From Sophora flavescens (Eukaryota; Streptophyta; Magnoliopsida; Fabales; Fabaceae), in assembly GCA_030762895.1 (NCBI GenBank), contig CM061063.1, positions 211,125,667 through 211,189,666 on the forward strand: a DNA stretch of 64,000 nt. Reading direction: 5' to 3'. Below, one piece after another: positions 24,263 to 36,697 of this stretch. The position numbers and the translations under genes are program-made. Within the stretch, counting starts at the first letter, position 1. Each line of letters starts with the position of its first letter. The notes under the pieces were generated by a model. The model made no database searches, was not told the DNA's origin, and saw only the letters and a program-made list of their open reading frames with translations.

Positions 24263-27183
24263 TTGTGGTATCAGAGAATAAAAATCCGATTTATAAAATC
24301 TGGGCATAGTTTTAAAAAACTAGACTTTCGGGACTTCCATTTAAACATATCATTTGCATGATTTGGTTGAGTTATGACCCAGTGGATTAATTTCCAAAGT
24401 TACAGTTTTCTGATTGTCAAAACCATACTTTTAGCTTGATCTTGTACCTTCTTTCAGTTATATCCTTTTGCACAAATTATATTCTGGAAAACCAGATATA
24501 TGTATCAAAACTAAACTTGTTTTTTTTCAATTTGAACCCAAATTTCATTGGATTTCACTGAGTATTGATATTTTAAAATGCGTTCTTTAGTTGAAGGACA
24601 ATAACTGTCCTATTTGCGAATATCAGTGTCTTTATTTGTTGAATTATACTAATTGAAGGACTATTTCATAAAATGAAAAATTTATTCATTAACTAGACAA
24701 CCTACTACTTCCAAATACTGGTCATTTACTCAAATCTAACTTTGTTTGGTATTTTATTAAGAGAACCAAAGTGAATGTACGTCTGCTATAGATGTTATGG
24801 GTGCTCGTGTCTATTCCCAGGTTCTTTTGTTGCTCCTTGGTAACTTGAGGTTTCCAGGATAAACGTATGTTAAGTTATCTCTTATCATATGCTGTCGTTT
24901 TTATAATAGAAAGAGAACCGGTCACTTTGTTCGATACATTCTTCTGATTGTAACCATGAAGGTCCATTGAATATGATATGTAAATGTGAAAGAAGCATGC
25001 ACTATCTTTTCAGTATAAAGCTAAGTAATTGTTGCTATCTGAGAAATTTAACTGAATGGATTAGCCTTGTATGTCTTAGACTTTTGAATTATGTTTTGTT
25101 TAAGATGGTAGTAAAAATGGATAGACATGCACATTATTTTCTGTTTCTCTCGTTGAATCTAATAAGATTGATTGTTGTTATAAAGTTTCATCCTTTGTGC
25201 GGTTTTGACTTCCTAGGTGGAATGCGGTAAAACCATGTACACTAAAAGTGAACAAATCCTTCCCTCTTATTCGGTTTTGTTTCATGTTTTAATTCTTTAT
25301 TTTGCATAACCCTTTTATCAGCTAAATTGAATGTATAAGATGTTATTAATTCCAATCTATATTTCAAAATGTTAAGTATAATTGATAAACTTCTTAAGCC
25401 TTTCATATATACATGCATGTAACTGCTCTGTCCTGCAACAATATTCCTACAGTTAGGTATTAGTTGTTGTTTGTTTTTGGACTCTGATCGAATTCTTCTC
25501 GACCTGTTTGAAGCCGCATGAACAAAGTCTAATTTAGCTTTTGTTTTTCTTTACATAATCTAACCTATGGTGCATGTCATATACGTATTATGGCCTTGTA
25601 CCCTAGGATTTTTCATATTATATATGAGCTACCACTAAGATCAAATATCTATCGATGTTTGTGTTTTCTCAACGCTTTCCCATTTTTACATTAAGTCAAA
25701 CTGACTTCCATGCATGAGAATCTTTTAATCTTCCTTAGTGATGTCTTGGGGTGCGATAATTGATGCAAGATTGGGAAAGTTTAATTTGTTTGGTTGTACA
25801 TATAAATCATTTAAGATGCATTGTTGTATGTTCTTGGTTTCGAGTCATAGAATCATCAATGGCCCAAATTTATCATGTTCTTTAATAAGTTCAGGGAAAT
25901 GGTTTAGTATATAGGTAAAGTAGAATCAAATTTCAAATAAACCTTGTTGAGGAGGATATTACATGCCATAGTTTGTAAATGGTAACGAGCTTGTTAATTA
26001 CTTGATTTATATTGTTAATGGAAAAGAATGAATGCATGCAAATACATGACTTGTACCTGATTGATTCTTTTTAATATTATTTAAGAGGACCACATGATGC
26101 TTGTTTGTTCTTGAACTAGTTGATGAGTTCATAAGACTTTTATTTTGAGAATGTGAACCTCATAAGATGTTTGGGACATCTAATTAAATCAGATTAGCAG
26201 TTGTGTAGTATGCTGTAATGTGGTGTCGGTTGACTCACTATTTATTATAACATTCCTTTGAACTGTTTTGTTACCTGTTTTGAAAAGAGAAATTGTTCTA
26301 GGCTTCCAGATTTGTAAATACATCCTTGCATGTTGTAACTACATAGTGGGTATGTTTTTGATTGCATGTTCACTAGTGTCTTCATTTGTTGAGTTGTACA
26401 AATTGAAGGAATAATTTTAATTATATTCATAAACTAGATAAACTATGCTTTTCAAAGAATGGTTTACTCAAATCTGAATGTTGTGTTCAACACTGAATAA
26501 TTCCAGTAAAGGTTTTCTTATAACCGAGTTTTAGAAAAAGCTTTTCAAGTTAAATTTATATATTCACTGAAAAGGATATTTGGAGAATTTAAAGCAATAT
26601 TTTTGCTCTATCTCTGGTATTATGGGATGCTAGGGGTAGACTTGTGCTTAGAACATGTCCATATCTTGATGTGCTACCATAGCATTGTGTATGTCATTTC
26701 CCGATCATGTTCAATATGGATGATTGATAAGAATCATTGGCATGCATCAATTATTAGATTGTGCACATGAATAGGTACCAACCAGTTATTCCCTGTGTGT
26801 CACATCCTTATGTACATAACCATATATGTGTTTGATACATTTTTCTAAATTAATGAAATCTAAAAATATTGGTACAATAAGTACTACTACTATTTGAATA
26901 TGATTGTATGCTATAGTTTTATTATTGTTGTTGTCTTAAAGTTTATGTTCGCTTGCTATCGATTGAGATATCTGTCATGCATGATAATCGGACCCTAGCG
27001 AACCTAATAGCAGTGATAACCAAATAGTTAAGGATCATGACTTGTCATCGAAACCTCTTAGACCTGTGTTGATCAGAGTTCACAGCGGAAGTAGGATGGT
27101 GATCTTGCATTATAAGTAGGATGATTAAGCGTTAAGGAGTAGAGCAATTTTGAGGGCAAAAATATTTAAAAGGAGGAGAGTAA
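24263..27183 (+). other. Non-coding internal region of G2
   Basis: It runs from the LTR end to the polypurine stretch (about 27168-27183) before the next LTR. The longest open frames are short and unlike any retroelement protein, so I see no gene. The last 0.7 kb matches 7640-8330. This absence of coding sequence with intact priming signals is the pattern of a large retrotransposon derivative. Confidence 0.7.
24266..24276 (+). other. Primer binding site (initiator Met tRNA type) of G2
   Basis: TGGTATCAGAG lies three bases after the LTR end. It is complementary to the 3' end of plant initiator-Met tRNA. Confidence 0.85.
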
Positions 27184-29131
27184 TGTAACATCCCAAATTT
27201 CCTTTTTTGGCTAAATAGTATTACCCAATAAATAGAATGAGCCTATCTTTAAGAGAGAAGTATTCTAAGGGTAGCTAAAAATAAATGTTTTAGATTTGTT
27301 AAGGAATAAATGTTTAGAATTAAGGTAGGGGTGCATTTAATAGTTGAAGAGGTGTAGATAGTGAGTTGAGTTTTAACTTTTATTAAATAAAAGATAAAGA
27401 AAATAAGAAAAAAGAAGAAGATAAGGGGATAAAAGAAAGGGGATAACGTACAGAATAGCACAAAAAGAAAGGAAAAGAGAAAGAAAGAGAAGGGAGAGGA
27501 AGAAGAAGAAGAAGGAAGAATGGAGAAGAGAGATCAAGGGATATAGCCATTAAAAGAAGATGGGGGTTGGAGATCCTAGAGCAAGCTTGCAGAACCAAGA
27601 GAAAGAAATGGAAGAGAAGAAGGAGAGAAAATTAGGGTTCAACCAAAAAGGGAGATCCACTACATAGTCATGTGAGTTTCCTTAGTTAGTGCTTGGTAAC
27701 CATAAATCCAAGCTTAGGAATGTTAAATTTGATTTTATTGTTTGATTTCAGAATTGCATGTTGATTATATTGTTTTAAATGAATGCAGAATTGTGATGTA
27801 GAATATTCAATTTACATGCATGTATTCTGTTTGTTAAAAGTCCTAAAAGAAGCTGCTGATTTGACAAACCCGTATAGACATATATGTAATATTTTATTTG
27901 TAACTATTTCTATAATGATCTGTTTGGTATGATTCTTATTTTTGTTAGAAATTAGACTCGAAATACTACACTTTAGACACTAATTTTGCTGTTTTTCATT
28001 GAGTATTGATGGAGAAAAACCTATTACAAGTTAGGGTATTGCAGCTGTCCTGTTTTCTGAGTGCAGAGGCTTTCCTATCAAAACTGTAATTTTTGGAAGG
28101 ATTTTTTCCAAGAGTAATTTTTTTTCATAAACTAGACTTGTTTAGATTTCCATAGAGTTATCATTTGTCCAAATACAAATTCGTTTGATTTTTTAATAAA
28201 ATCATAGAAGTTAACTGAAAACTGCTGAAATTTTGCTTATGTTGTTGATGCATTATCCCTTGTTGAATACTTGATTGAGAGATTATATATTGTTCATGTG
28301 AATGGTTTATAAGTTTTGTTTTAGGTCGTTAGTTTTTAAGCTATAAATTGATATGTGAGTTAATTTATTTAATATTATGAAGAATTAGAATGGTTATCAA
28401 TGACATTTCAGATGTCAAGTACAGAAGTCCTTTCAGTTTGGAAGGCAAGTATAGAGTCCTTCCTGTTTGGAAGGCAATCACAGAGTCCTTTTAGTTTGGA
28501 AGGCAAGCAAGTAAGTGCAAAGCAAGTGGGACGCCGCTTGTGGTCATAGATGTATGTCCTGCCTTACAGTATAGAGCTAGTTCCTCTTAAGTACCTCGGT
28601 GTGCGGGGAACAGCGATGTTTTTCACTGACAAAATTAAAAAGGGATGTCCAAATGAGTGGTTCACAAATATTTTGAATAACATGATGATACCAGGATTAA
28701 ACCCAAAGCTAGTCCCTCTTAAGTACCTTGGTGCGTGGGGGGCAGCAATGATGTTTATACCTGATGATATGTATAAGTTTACTGATATATGTATATGTGT
28801 GGGACTGAGTGCTCTGTTTGCAGGGAATTCACCGAGATTTCATATCTCACCCCCTCACCCTTTTGTTTCAGGTTAATCCCTCCTATGTTGGAGAACTGTG
28901 AAGTATCCCCGGAAATACTTGGCAGTTTATCCAATGTAAGCTGTTTTTGTTATTGAAGACGTTGCCGGATCGGAGTCAAGTTCATATTGTCATTGTTTAG
29001 TCTCTAAGTATGATTTTGAAAATGTATGATATATATATATATATATATATGAGATGTTTAGTGAAAAGCTAATTTCAGTGTATCTTATGTTTTGTATCTA
29101 GTAGTATGTTAATGAACTTTGGGGTATTACA
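27184..29131 (+). repeat. 3' LTR of G2
   Basis: Starts TGTAACATCCC after a purine-rich stretch and ends GGGGTATTACA; SIRE copy B resumes at the next base. Length is 1948 bp. It contains an AG-rich stretch (27400-27640), a TA run near 29032, and the AAGTCCTTTCAGTTTGGAAGG repeats at about 28420-28510. Confidence 0.85.
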
Positions 29132-31866
29132 TGTAACATGTCTGATGTCTAAAGAGGATGAGAGATGGTTATGGCATAAGAAACTAGGACATGCTAGTAT
29201 GAAACTAATTTCTGAATTAAGAAGGAATGATCTTGTGAGAGGATTGCCTTATATTAGTTTTAAGAAAGATGTCTTATTAATGCATGTCAGAGAGGTAAAC
29301 AGATAAAATCAAGTTTCAAATCTAAAAACCAAGTACCAACCTCTAGACCTCTTCAGTTGTTACATATGGATCTGTTTGGACCAGTTAGTGTTGCCCGCCT
29401 GGCTGGAAGAAAATATGGATTGGTCATAGTTGATGACTATTTTAGATACACATGGGTACTCTTCTTAACCCACAAGGATGAGTCTTTTAAGGCTTTCTCA
29501 GTATTCTGTAAAAGAGTACAAAATGAGCAGTGTTTCTGTATTTCTACCCTTAGAAGTGATCATGGGGGAGAATTTGAAAATGAGCAGTTTAGACAGTTCT
29601 ATGAGGAGAATGGGATCTCTCACAATTTCTCTGCACCTAGAACTCCATAGCAAAATGGAGTGGTTGAGAGAAAGAACAGATCTCTGTAAGAGATTGCTAG
29701 ATCTATGCTCAATGAAAATAATCTCCCTAAGTACTTCTGCGCAGAAGCTGTAAACACTGCTTGTTATGTACAAAATAGAATACTTATTAGGCCTTTTCTT
29801 AAAAGGACACCTTATGCATTGTGGAAAGGAAAAAGCCCCAACATATCTTATTTTCATGCTTTTGGATGTGAATGTTTTATTCTGAATACCAAAGATAATC
29901 TTGGAAAGTTTGATTCTAAAGTAGATAAAGGTACTTTCGTAAGATATTCTGAAATGTCTAAAGCTTTTAGAGTTTATAATTCAAGAACTTGCATTATTGA
30001 AGAATCTGTTCATGTTAAATTCAATGATGGATTAAAGACTGATAAAGAACTATCAGATCTAGAAGATGATCTTGCAGGTCTTGATATAAACAAACCAGAA
30101 AGTCAACAACCTGATCTAACCAAGACAGAACCTGTGCTTGAGGCTGACAGACAAGTCAGCAGACGAGTCAACAGACGAGTCAGCAGACAAGTCAAGATCT
30201 TCATGATGATCTCAAAAGGGTTTGGAAGTTCAACACTCATCATCCTAAGGATCTTATTATTGGAAATCCTTCTGAAGGAGTAAGAACCATATCCACACTG
30301 AGAGAATCAAGCAATATGGCCTTTATATCAGAATTGGAGCCAAAACGCATTGAAGAAGCTCTTGAGGATGAATGCTGGATTCTTGCTATGCAAGAAGAAC
30401 TTAACCAGTTCTCCAGAGATGATGTCTGGACTCTTGTCTCTAAGCCTAAAAACATGTCGGTTATTGGAACAAGATGGGTCTTCAAAAACAAATTGTATGA
30501 AGATGGTAAAGTTACCAGAAATAAGGCAAGGTTAGTAGCTCAAGGCTATAACCAACAAGAAGGTATTGACTATACTGAAACTTTTGCACCTATAGCTAGA
30601 ATAGAAGCTATATGCATCTTAATGTCATATGCAGCACAACACCAAATCACCCTGTTTCAAATGGATGTAAAAAGTGCTTTTCTAAATGGTATAATTGAAG
30701 AAGAAATGTATGTTAAACAACCCCCTAGTTTTGAGGATACTGATAAACCAGATCACGTCTTTAAACTTAAGAAAGCGTTATATGGTTTGAAACAAGCACC
30801 TAGAGCATGGTACGATAGACTTAGTTCTTTTCTCATGCATAATAGTTTTACTAGAGGACAAGTAGACACTACTCTGTTCAAGAAATGCTCTAAAGAGAAC
30901 TTTATTATAGTTCAAATATATGTTGATGATATTATTTTTGGAGCAACTAATGAAAAGTTGTGCAATAAATTTTCAAATCTAATGCAAGCTGAATTTGAGA
31001 TGAGCATGATGGGAGAATTGAAGTTCTTCCTTGGATTACAAATCAAGCAAACAAGTGATGGAATTTACATCCATAAAAAAAAAAGTATACCAAGGAGATA
31101 CGCAAGAAATACAAAATGGAAAATGCAAAGCTCATGAAAACTCATATGCAACCCAATTCAAAACTAAGCAAAGATGATGAAGGAAAAAAGGTAGACCAAA
31201 CTGTCTACAGAGGTATGATTGGCTCTTTGCTGTACTTAACTTCAAGTAGACCTGACATTCAATTTAGTGTCTGTATGTGTGCTAGATTCCAATCTGATCC
31301 TAGAGAATCTCATCTTAAGGTTGTTAAAAGAATTTTTAGATATTTGCTTGGAACTACTAATCTTGGTTTGCTGTATTTAAGATCAAAAGAATATAGATTA
31401 GTGGGATATTGTGATGTTGATTTTGCTGGAGACAGAATAGAAAGAAAAAGTACTAGTGGAAGATGTCACTTCATTGGAGCAAGCTTAGTCTCATGGTCAA
31501 GCAAGAGGCAGACAACTATTGCACTGTCTGCTGAGGCAGAATACATTTATCTTTGCTAGTTGCCGCTCTCAACTCTTATGGGTAAAACATCAACTTGAGG
31601 ATTACTCTATTTATGAGCATAACATATTTGTATGGTGTGATAACTCCAGTGCTATTTGCTTAACTAAAAATCCAATTCAGCATTCTAAGGCTAAGTATAT
31701 TGAAATCAAACATCATTTTATTAGGGATTATGTTCAGAAATGCATTTTTGATATTAAGTTTGTGAAAACTGAAAATCAATGGGCTGATATTTCCACTAAA
31801 CCCCTAGCATAAGAAAGGTTCTTATTTATTAGAGATAATCTAAACATGCACTGCATTATTGAATGA
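29132..31866 (+). pseudogene. pol: pol of SIRE copy B (integrase, RT, RNase H), decayed
   Basis: Continues from 7390 after the G2 block. Integrase zinc region (WLWHKKLGHASM), integrase core with D in MDLFGP and RSDHGGEF, RT with IYVDDIIFG (about 30915) and copia RNase H with the intact LSAEAEY motif (about 31525). Lesions compared with copy A: a short deletion near 29275, stops at about 29648 and 29687, a frame change in an expanded CAGACGAGT repeat at 30150-30195, a frameshift in an A-run near 31075, and a stop in the last segment near 31810. It ends at 31864-31866 like copy A. More decayed than copy A in total, but some motifs are better kept. Confidence 0.88.
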
Positions 31867-32263
31867 CATGTCTGAGTGTTAACCTGTCTGTGCTTTATCA
31901 CCTGTTTGTACTTACACTCCTCGACTCTATTGTGCCACTATGCCAGAACTCAACAATTTGGTGGAAATGGCTATTAAGTGTTTAATGCCATTCCCTTATC
32001 TGAAGCTAATCATGTGCACGTTAGTTTACATATCTCGAAACCATGTTTTCATTATGTCTTAAGTGGGCGTTGCAGTTCCCTATGTAAATCGTGCCGTTTT
32101 GAATTAAAAATGTCATTTTTCTCTCTCCTACTTTTATGACTAAATAAGACAATAGATCAGAAAGATTGAACCTTTAAGTTTTCAAAAATTTCAAAATCTC
32201 TTTGTCTTTTCGTCTCTGAAACCCTCTTCTCTCTCAAAACCCTAGAACCGTTTTCTCTCAAAA
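31867..32263 (+). promoter_or_regulatory. Spacer and leader before the env-like gene, with telo-box
   Basis: A non-coding spacer of about 400 bp between pol and the env-like ATG. The last 60 bp are a pyrimidine-rich leader (TCTCTGAAACCCTCTTCTCTC) with a telo-box AAACCCTAG at 32237-32245 and ATG in the context AAAAATGGC. Such leaders are typical of plant host mRNAs (established knowledge). An AT-rich TAAATAAG near 32142 could serve as a TATA element (inference). Confidence 0.5.
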
Positions 32264-34522
32264 ATGGCATCATCCAAGTGTCTCTCTACAAAAGAAATCG
32301 CCGAGAAATACAATCTTATGGTTACTGAGATAGAAAAGATCATTCCGAGAAAGTCTGTTGATCTTCAACAGATGAATAAGCTAGGTATGGATGTCACTGA
32401 AGAGTTGGAGTACTCCAAGTGGACTCCTTTCTTTGACATCAAGGAGCTTGTTCACCCTAAGCTCGTTCAAACGTTTTGGAGAAATGCTGTGGTTGTCACC
32501 AACCGACTCAACGGAATCAAAAGCTTTAAGGCTGAAATAGGGGATAAAACCCTTCTCTTCCGCATTAGCTCTCTGGAGCTTGTCACAAAATGTCCGAGAA
32601 TCAGAGCTGGCTTCACACCCAACTGGGAAGATGAAGTGGGAGTTGACAATGTCACCATTGCCATCTATGGTGTTCCCAAACCAGTGAACCCTAAGCCTGT
32701 CAACATGGTGGTCAAGTACAGATTCCTGCACAAATTGCTGTTGGAGTACGTGATGCCAAGGAAAGGCTCACGAGATAGTGTGACCAAGATGGACAGATTT
32801 GCTCTGTACCACTTGATCCACAAAAACAAGGTTGACATCAACGACCTTATCTACATGTACCTTGAGATTCTGATCAAGAGGATATTGCTAACAAGGGTAT
32901 TCAGGAACAAGTTGTTTGTTCCTAGTGATGTTCACTTTGTGGACATGTCACTGCCCATAGATAGGAAGATACTGTCTATGATGGACATTAAGGGAATTCC
33001 TCTTGCTGATGAGGAGGAACACAGCAAGAAGAAGAAGAAGCCTGCGGTTGAGCGGAAGGAGGAAGAACCAGTGATTTCCACTGATGAGTCAGAAGTCCCC
33101 ATTTCTGTAAGACTGTTCAAATCGTCTGGAAAGGTGGCCAGACAAGACCAAATTCCAGAGCTGCAACCCTCAGTGTCTGAAGATTCTGTTGAAACAGTTG
33201 AGCCCTTGAGGTTCAGGCTGAGGAGAGCCTCTCCCAAGAGGAAGACTAGTGAAGCTGAGGAATTAGTGGATGTCCCAGCTCAGTCCAGTAAGAAAAGGTA
33301 GCTGGTGAAGACCATTGCCAAGGTCAGACAAGTTGAGTCTGAGCCTAGCAAAGAGGAAGCATCTACTCAGGGGGAGCAGATAGAGCAAGTTCTGGAAGAA
33401 CCAAAGAAGACTTTCATTTTGGGAATTATTCCCAAAAAGAGAAGATCTGGTTATCCAGCACCTGCTAAGACTGTAGTGCATGCAGAAGCTAACACTGCGG
33501 AAGACCTGTCTGGAGGAGCTCAGACAGTTGTACCCGAGGATAACCAAATGTCTCATTCTCACAAGAAGTTGAAGATATCTGAAGAGTAGACATCTCCTTC
33601 ATTCCCTTCCCCCTTACATCAAGGTATCATCACCCCATCTGTCTCTTCTCCATCTGCCCTTTTTGTTCAACCTCTCTCTGTTGTATCTCCTCTTCCTTCA
33701 CCTGTCCACTCTTTTCAAAATCAAAAATCATCTTTTACTGTTGTACCTGATGACTGTCAGTACAGAGTTGTTCACAGGGACTCTGCTCCCAAATAACAAA
33801 TTGGCATATCATCAAGACTCTTTGTGTCTGATCTGCAAACTCTTTTCTTTGCAAGTATCTCACACATGTCTATCATCCCTTCTCCTCCACCTCATATTCT
33901 TAATCCATGCAGAGAACTATTCTTCTACTCACCTATTGTTATCTTCATTAGAACATTAGCTGGAACTCACTATCCTGCTTCTGTTGTAATGCTACCTAAT
34001 AGGTCAAGGTATTTTTTTATGTTAGTTACTGGATCAAATTCTTTCTTTTGTCATATTGATTCTTTATTACCTCTCCCTCCCTCTGTTTTAGCTCAAACAC
34101 CCCTTCCCCCACCTATTCAAATAATCATCACCAGACTGTCTATGTCCGAGAGACTTTCTTGTGTTTTTCCTTCACCTGATACTGTCTGTGTCAGAATCAG
34201 TCTTATCTTCAAATTTGTCTTTCTTCCTTTCTATGCCCTTCAAACTCTCCATGAACTTTTCTTACCTTCCATTACCTCCCCCCTATCTCTACCTAAGGCA
34301 CCCCCAGTTTTACCCCTACCATGGCACTCTTCCCTATCTGTCTCTTCCTCAAACCTGTCTACAGAAGCCTCCACTTCTCAGATAGTGGCCTTACAAGAGT
34401 TTCATCTGCTTTAAGGGCAAGTAGAAGACTTAAAAAGACAGCTGGATGAAGAAAGGCAAGCTAGACTGCTCTTAGAGCAAAGGGTTGCTGCCTTATATTT
34501 ATTACTTAGTCAATCTAGGTAG
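32264..34522 (+). pseudogene. env-like gene of SIRE copy B, broken by four stops
   Basis: One frame runs from the ATG at 32264 to a stop at 34520-34522 (about 750 codons), interrupted only by in-frame stops at 33299, 33587, about 33794 and 34412. The first 250 residues form a globular domain resembling the plant transposon-protein domain that lies 3' of pol in SIRE elements (ELVHPKLVQTFWRNAVVV). Then follow a lysine-rich, acidic low-complexity region (about residues 255-440), a proline/serine-rich region with hydrophobic stretches, and a C-terminal charged heptad segment (EDLKRQLDEERQARLLLEQR) likely to form coiled coil. Its position and coiled coil fit the env-like ORF described for SIRE1; real envelope function is unproven. 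Copy A has lost this gene. Confidence 0.7.
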
Positions 34523-34963
34523 TTTTTGTTTCTCTATTGTAAATTGCCCTGTACTTATCAAAGCTTATGATGAATAAAATATATTTCTTCCTCACTTTCC
34601 TTATTTCTTTACTTTTCATGATAACTCCTTTTTACTGTTGACAAAAGGGGGAGAATGAATGTGATATAATCTTAATGAGAAAGTAATATATAGACTTGTG
34701 TATGTTTTGATATGAGCAAAATATGTTGATCAAAGTATGATATGATAGTTGTTATAATTGCTCAGATAAATCTTAAGTAAGATTGCTCTGATAATTTCAA
34801 AAGTAGAACAAGTCAAATTTATGTATGACTAAATTAAACGGTTTATATGATTAATCTTAAATCAAGCATCTGATAACCTGTCTGATATATGCAATTTTCT
34901 TTGTTGATATTTTGAGGTTCATTAAATCATCTCAATGTTTGTCATCATCAAAAAGGGGGAGGT
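34523..34963 (+). other. 3' untranslated part of SIRE copy B with polypurine tract
   Basis: No gene. GAGAATGAATGTGATA-like sequence and the AAAAAGGGGGAGG polypurine tract (about 34950-34962) precede the LTR, as in copy A. Confidence 0.75.
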
Positions 34964-36223
34964 TGTTAAGTCTCTAAAATGTCTGATGTGCATTTCCCTA
35001 AGTTTTGATGAGAACTAAACATTGGTTAATAATTTAATTAACCTTCATATTGGTTGCTAACCTGTCTATCTAGTGAGCAGATTAAAACAGTCAGAATCAT
35101 CCGTCTGCTCATATAGATGACTACCTGTCTCTCCATGAGTTCCTACACTCGTATGAGGTTACTCGTTGAAGAACCAAGGACCTAACAAGCTTTTGTTGGC
35201 TGTCCCATCAGAAAGAGACTTGAAGCCTTCTCTCCTACTCAGTCTCAAGCTTATCAAGAAAAGTCAGAAGTTACTTTCTCAATCAACCTCGATTATCAGA
35301 ACCAAAGACCAGTTAAAGAATGCTTCCAACATGCTTTATTCCCTAGTACCTCTGGTCTTACACGAAAAAAGGGAATTGTACTCAGCCAAGTACAAAAAGC
35401 TCTCTGCAAAACTCTGATATGACTGATTCACGATGCATAAAGCCATAATCCTTCATGTTAGAGTACAACCAACGTTTCTATTGCATTAATGGCTGCCCAT
35501 AACGACTTTATTGCATTTAATGAAGTTCTGCTTGAAGCCAACATCCGAGGGAATGTCTCTAACGGATCTTAAATACTTGAAGACTATAAATACAGAAGTC
35601 ATTGAAAATGAAGAGATAGAGAATACATATAGCATTAAAGAGTGATTACTCTGCGCATTAATATCTTCATTTTTTCATTATGTATTCTTCAATCATTTGA
35701 AGTTATTACGTAGACTTTCCTAAGCTTTACATTTAAATCACTGAGTGTTAGTGAAAGATCTGTCTGTCTGAAGTTGTATTTACTTCAAACCAAATTTCTC
35801 AAACAAATCTGTCTTGGAGCTTGAAGAGGCTAGGTGTGGAAAGAATACTTGTGTTGGAGCCTGAAAAGGCTTGGTGTGCAAATAATACTTGGAGTTTGTA
35901 ACCTGATCAGTTTAAGTGGATAAATCTTGGTGCTGCCAAGGACTAGACGTAGCTCTTTGCTTTGAAGAGTTAACCAGGATAAATAATTGTGTCAATATCT
36001 CTTTCCATATGAACTCTTTAGTTGCTTTAGTTTTCTTATCCGTTTATCAAGTGGTGTGTTTGTCTAAGTCACTGTTAAAATTTCATCAGACAGGTCACCT
36101 GTCTGTCCTGTATGTTTCCACTCGTCTGAACTAAGCTTCTGAATGCGAAAAGTTTTCAACTTTGTTTAAATTCTGATAAACACAATTCAACCACCCTTCT
36201 TCTATTTATAGTTGTCTATTTCA
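34964..36223 (+). repeat. 3' LTR of SIRE copy B
   Basis: Starts TGTTAAGTCTC and ends GTCTATTTCA; 1260 bp. TATA box TATAAATA near 35584. It lacks the CGTCCA/ACGTGGC array of the copy A LTR. The two LTRs share GAGCCTGAAGAGGCT-like direct repeats (three in copy A, two here, 35815-35895). Confidence 0.88.
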
Positions 36224-36282
36224 ATTCATACTCTTGGGGGTCTATTATTAAAGCTGTTGGTATTTCAAGGACATGTTTCATT
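36224..36282 (+). other. Short unassigned spacer after the SIRE LTR
   Basis: 59 bp between the LTR end and the next LTR start. It could be flanking DNA or the start of a third SIRE internal region. No clear primer binding site is seen. Confidence 0.4.
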
Positions 36283-36697
36283 TGTAACGCCCCATTTTTT
36301 CGACTAGCATATGAGGAAGAGAATAAGCATGTTTGAAGCCTTAATCTTGTTCCTTGAATGTTAATGAGCTTGGGTTTCATGTTTGAGTGAAATCATACTT
36401 GAAATAGCCTCAGAACTTATTGAAACACATGACAATCGGGTACCAGTAGCAAGCTCCACGCTTGAGCGTGGAATAGCTCCTTGTTAGAGCGTGCCAACGC
36501 TCTAGCGTGAGAAAGTGGAAGTTTGATCATGTGAAGGATTTGGACACGTAGTTGACACGTGGCGTTGCTGAACTGACGCGTGGCGAAGACATGGTGACGA
36601 AGAGGACACACTCTACCCTGGGTGGACCCGACGCTAGAGCATGGGCATGCTAAAGCATGGGGTATTGCACGCTCTAGCGTGCTCAGATGGCAACAAA
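36283..36697 (+). repeat. Fragment of a gypsy LTR start, plus orientation
   Basis: Starts TGTAACGCCCCATTTTTTCG, close to the sense start of the G4 LTRs (TGTAACACCCCATTTTTCG on the minus strand), and ends where the G4 LTR begins at 36698. It carries palindromes such as CCACGCTTGAGCGTGG and ACGCTCTAGCGT and two CGTGGCG motifs. It is probably a truncated LTR of a related family. Confidence 0.6.

Larger units (their letters stand above)
7388..29131 (+). mobile_element. Non-autonomous LARD-like LTR element array (family G2) inserted in SIRE copy B
   Basis: Order: partial internal region 7388-8330, LTR 8331-24262 (itself interrupted), internal 24263-27183, LTR 27184-29131. LTRs begin TGTAACATCCC and end GATGCTACA or GTATTACA. 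A primer binding site follows the left LTR and a polypurine stretch precedes each LTR. No gag or pol coding sequence can be seen, so it must rely on enzymes of other elements. The left edge is damaged (inverted fragment), so no target duplication is visible. Confidence 0.75.
6281..36223 (+). mobile_element. SIRE-type Ty1/copia retrotransposon, copy B (interrupted by 7388-29131)
   Basis: Homologous to copy A from the interior of gag. The left part is 6281-7390. The sequence homologous to the next bases of copy A resumes at 29132 (TGTAACATGTCTGATG against GTAACCTGTCTGATG in copy A near 1380), so a 21.7 kb foreign block sits inside the protease/integrase region. The right part holds pol, an env-like gene, a polypurine tract and the 3' LTR. 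The 5' LTR, primer site and gag start are missing unless the LTR at 4524-6280 is shared with copy A. Defective throughout. Confidence 0.85.

Noticed and set aside
24967..25230. 87-residue ORF in the G2 internal region
   Set aside because: AT-rich, no recognisable motif, and no partner in the homologous fragment; most likely chance.
33824..34414. Separate Pro/Ser-rich, hydrophobic ORF
   Set aside because: It is in the same frame as the env-like gene upstream and begins and ends at stops inside that gene, so it is a part of it.
36224..36282. Primer binding site after the SIRE LTR (TTGGTATTTCAAGG)
   Set aside because: Only six bases match the initiator-Met primer pattern and it lies about 30 bp from the LTR end.
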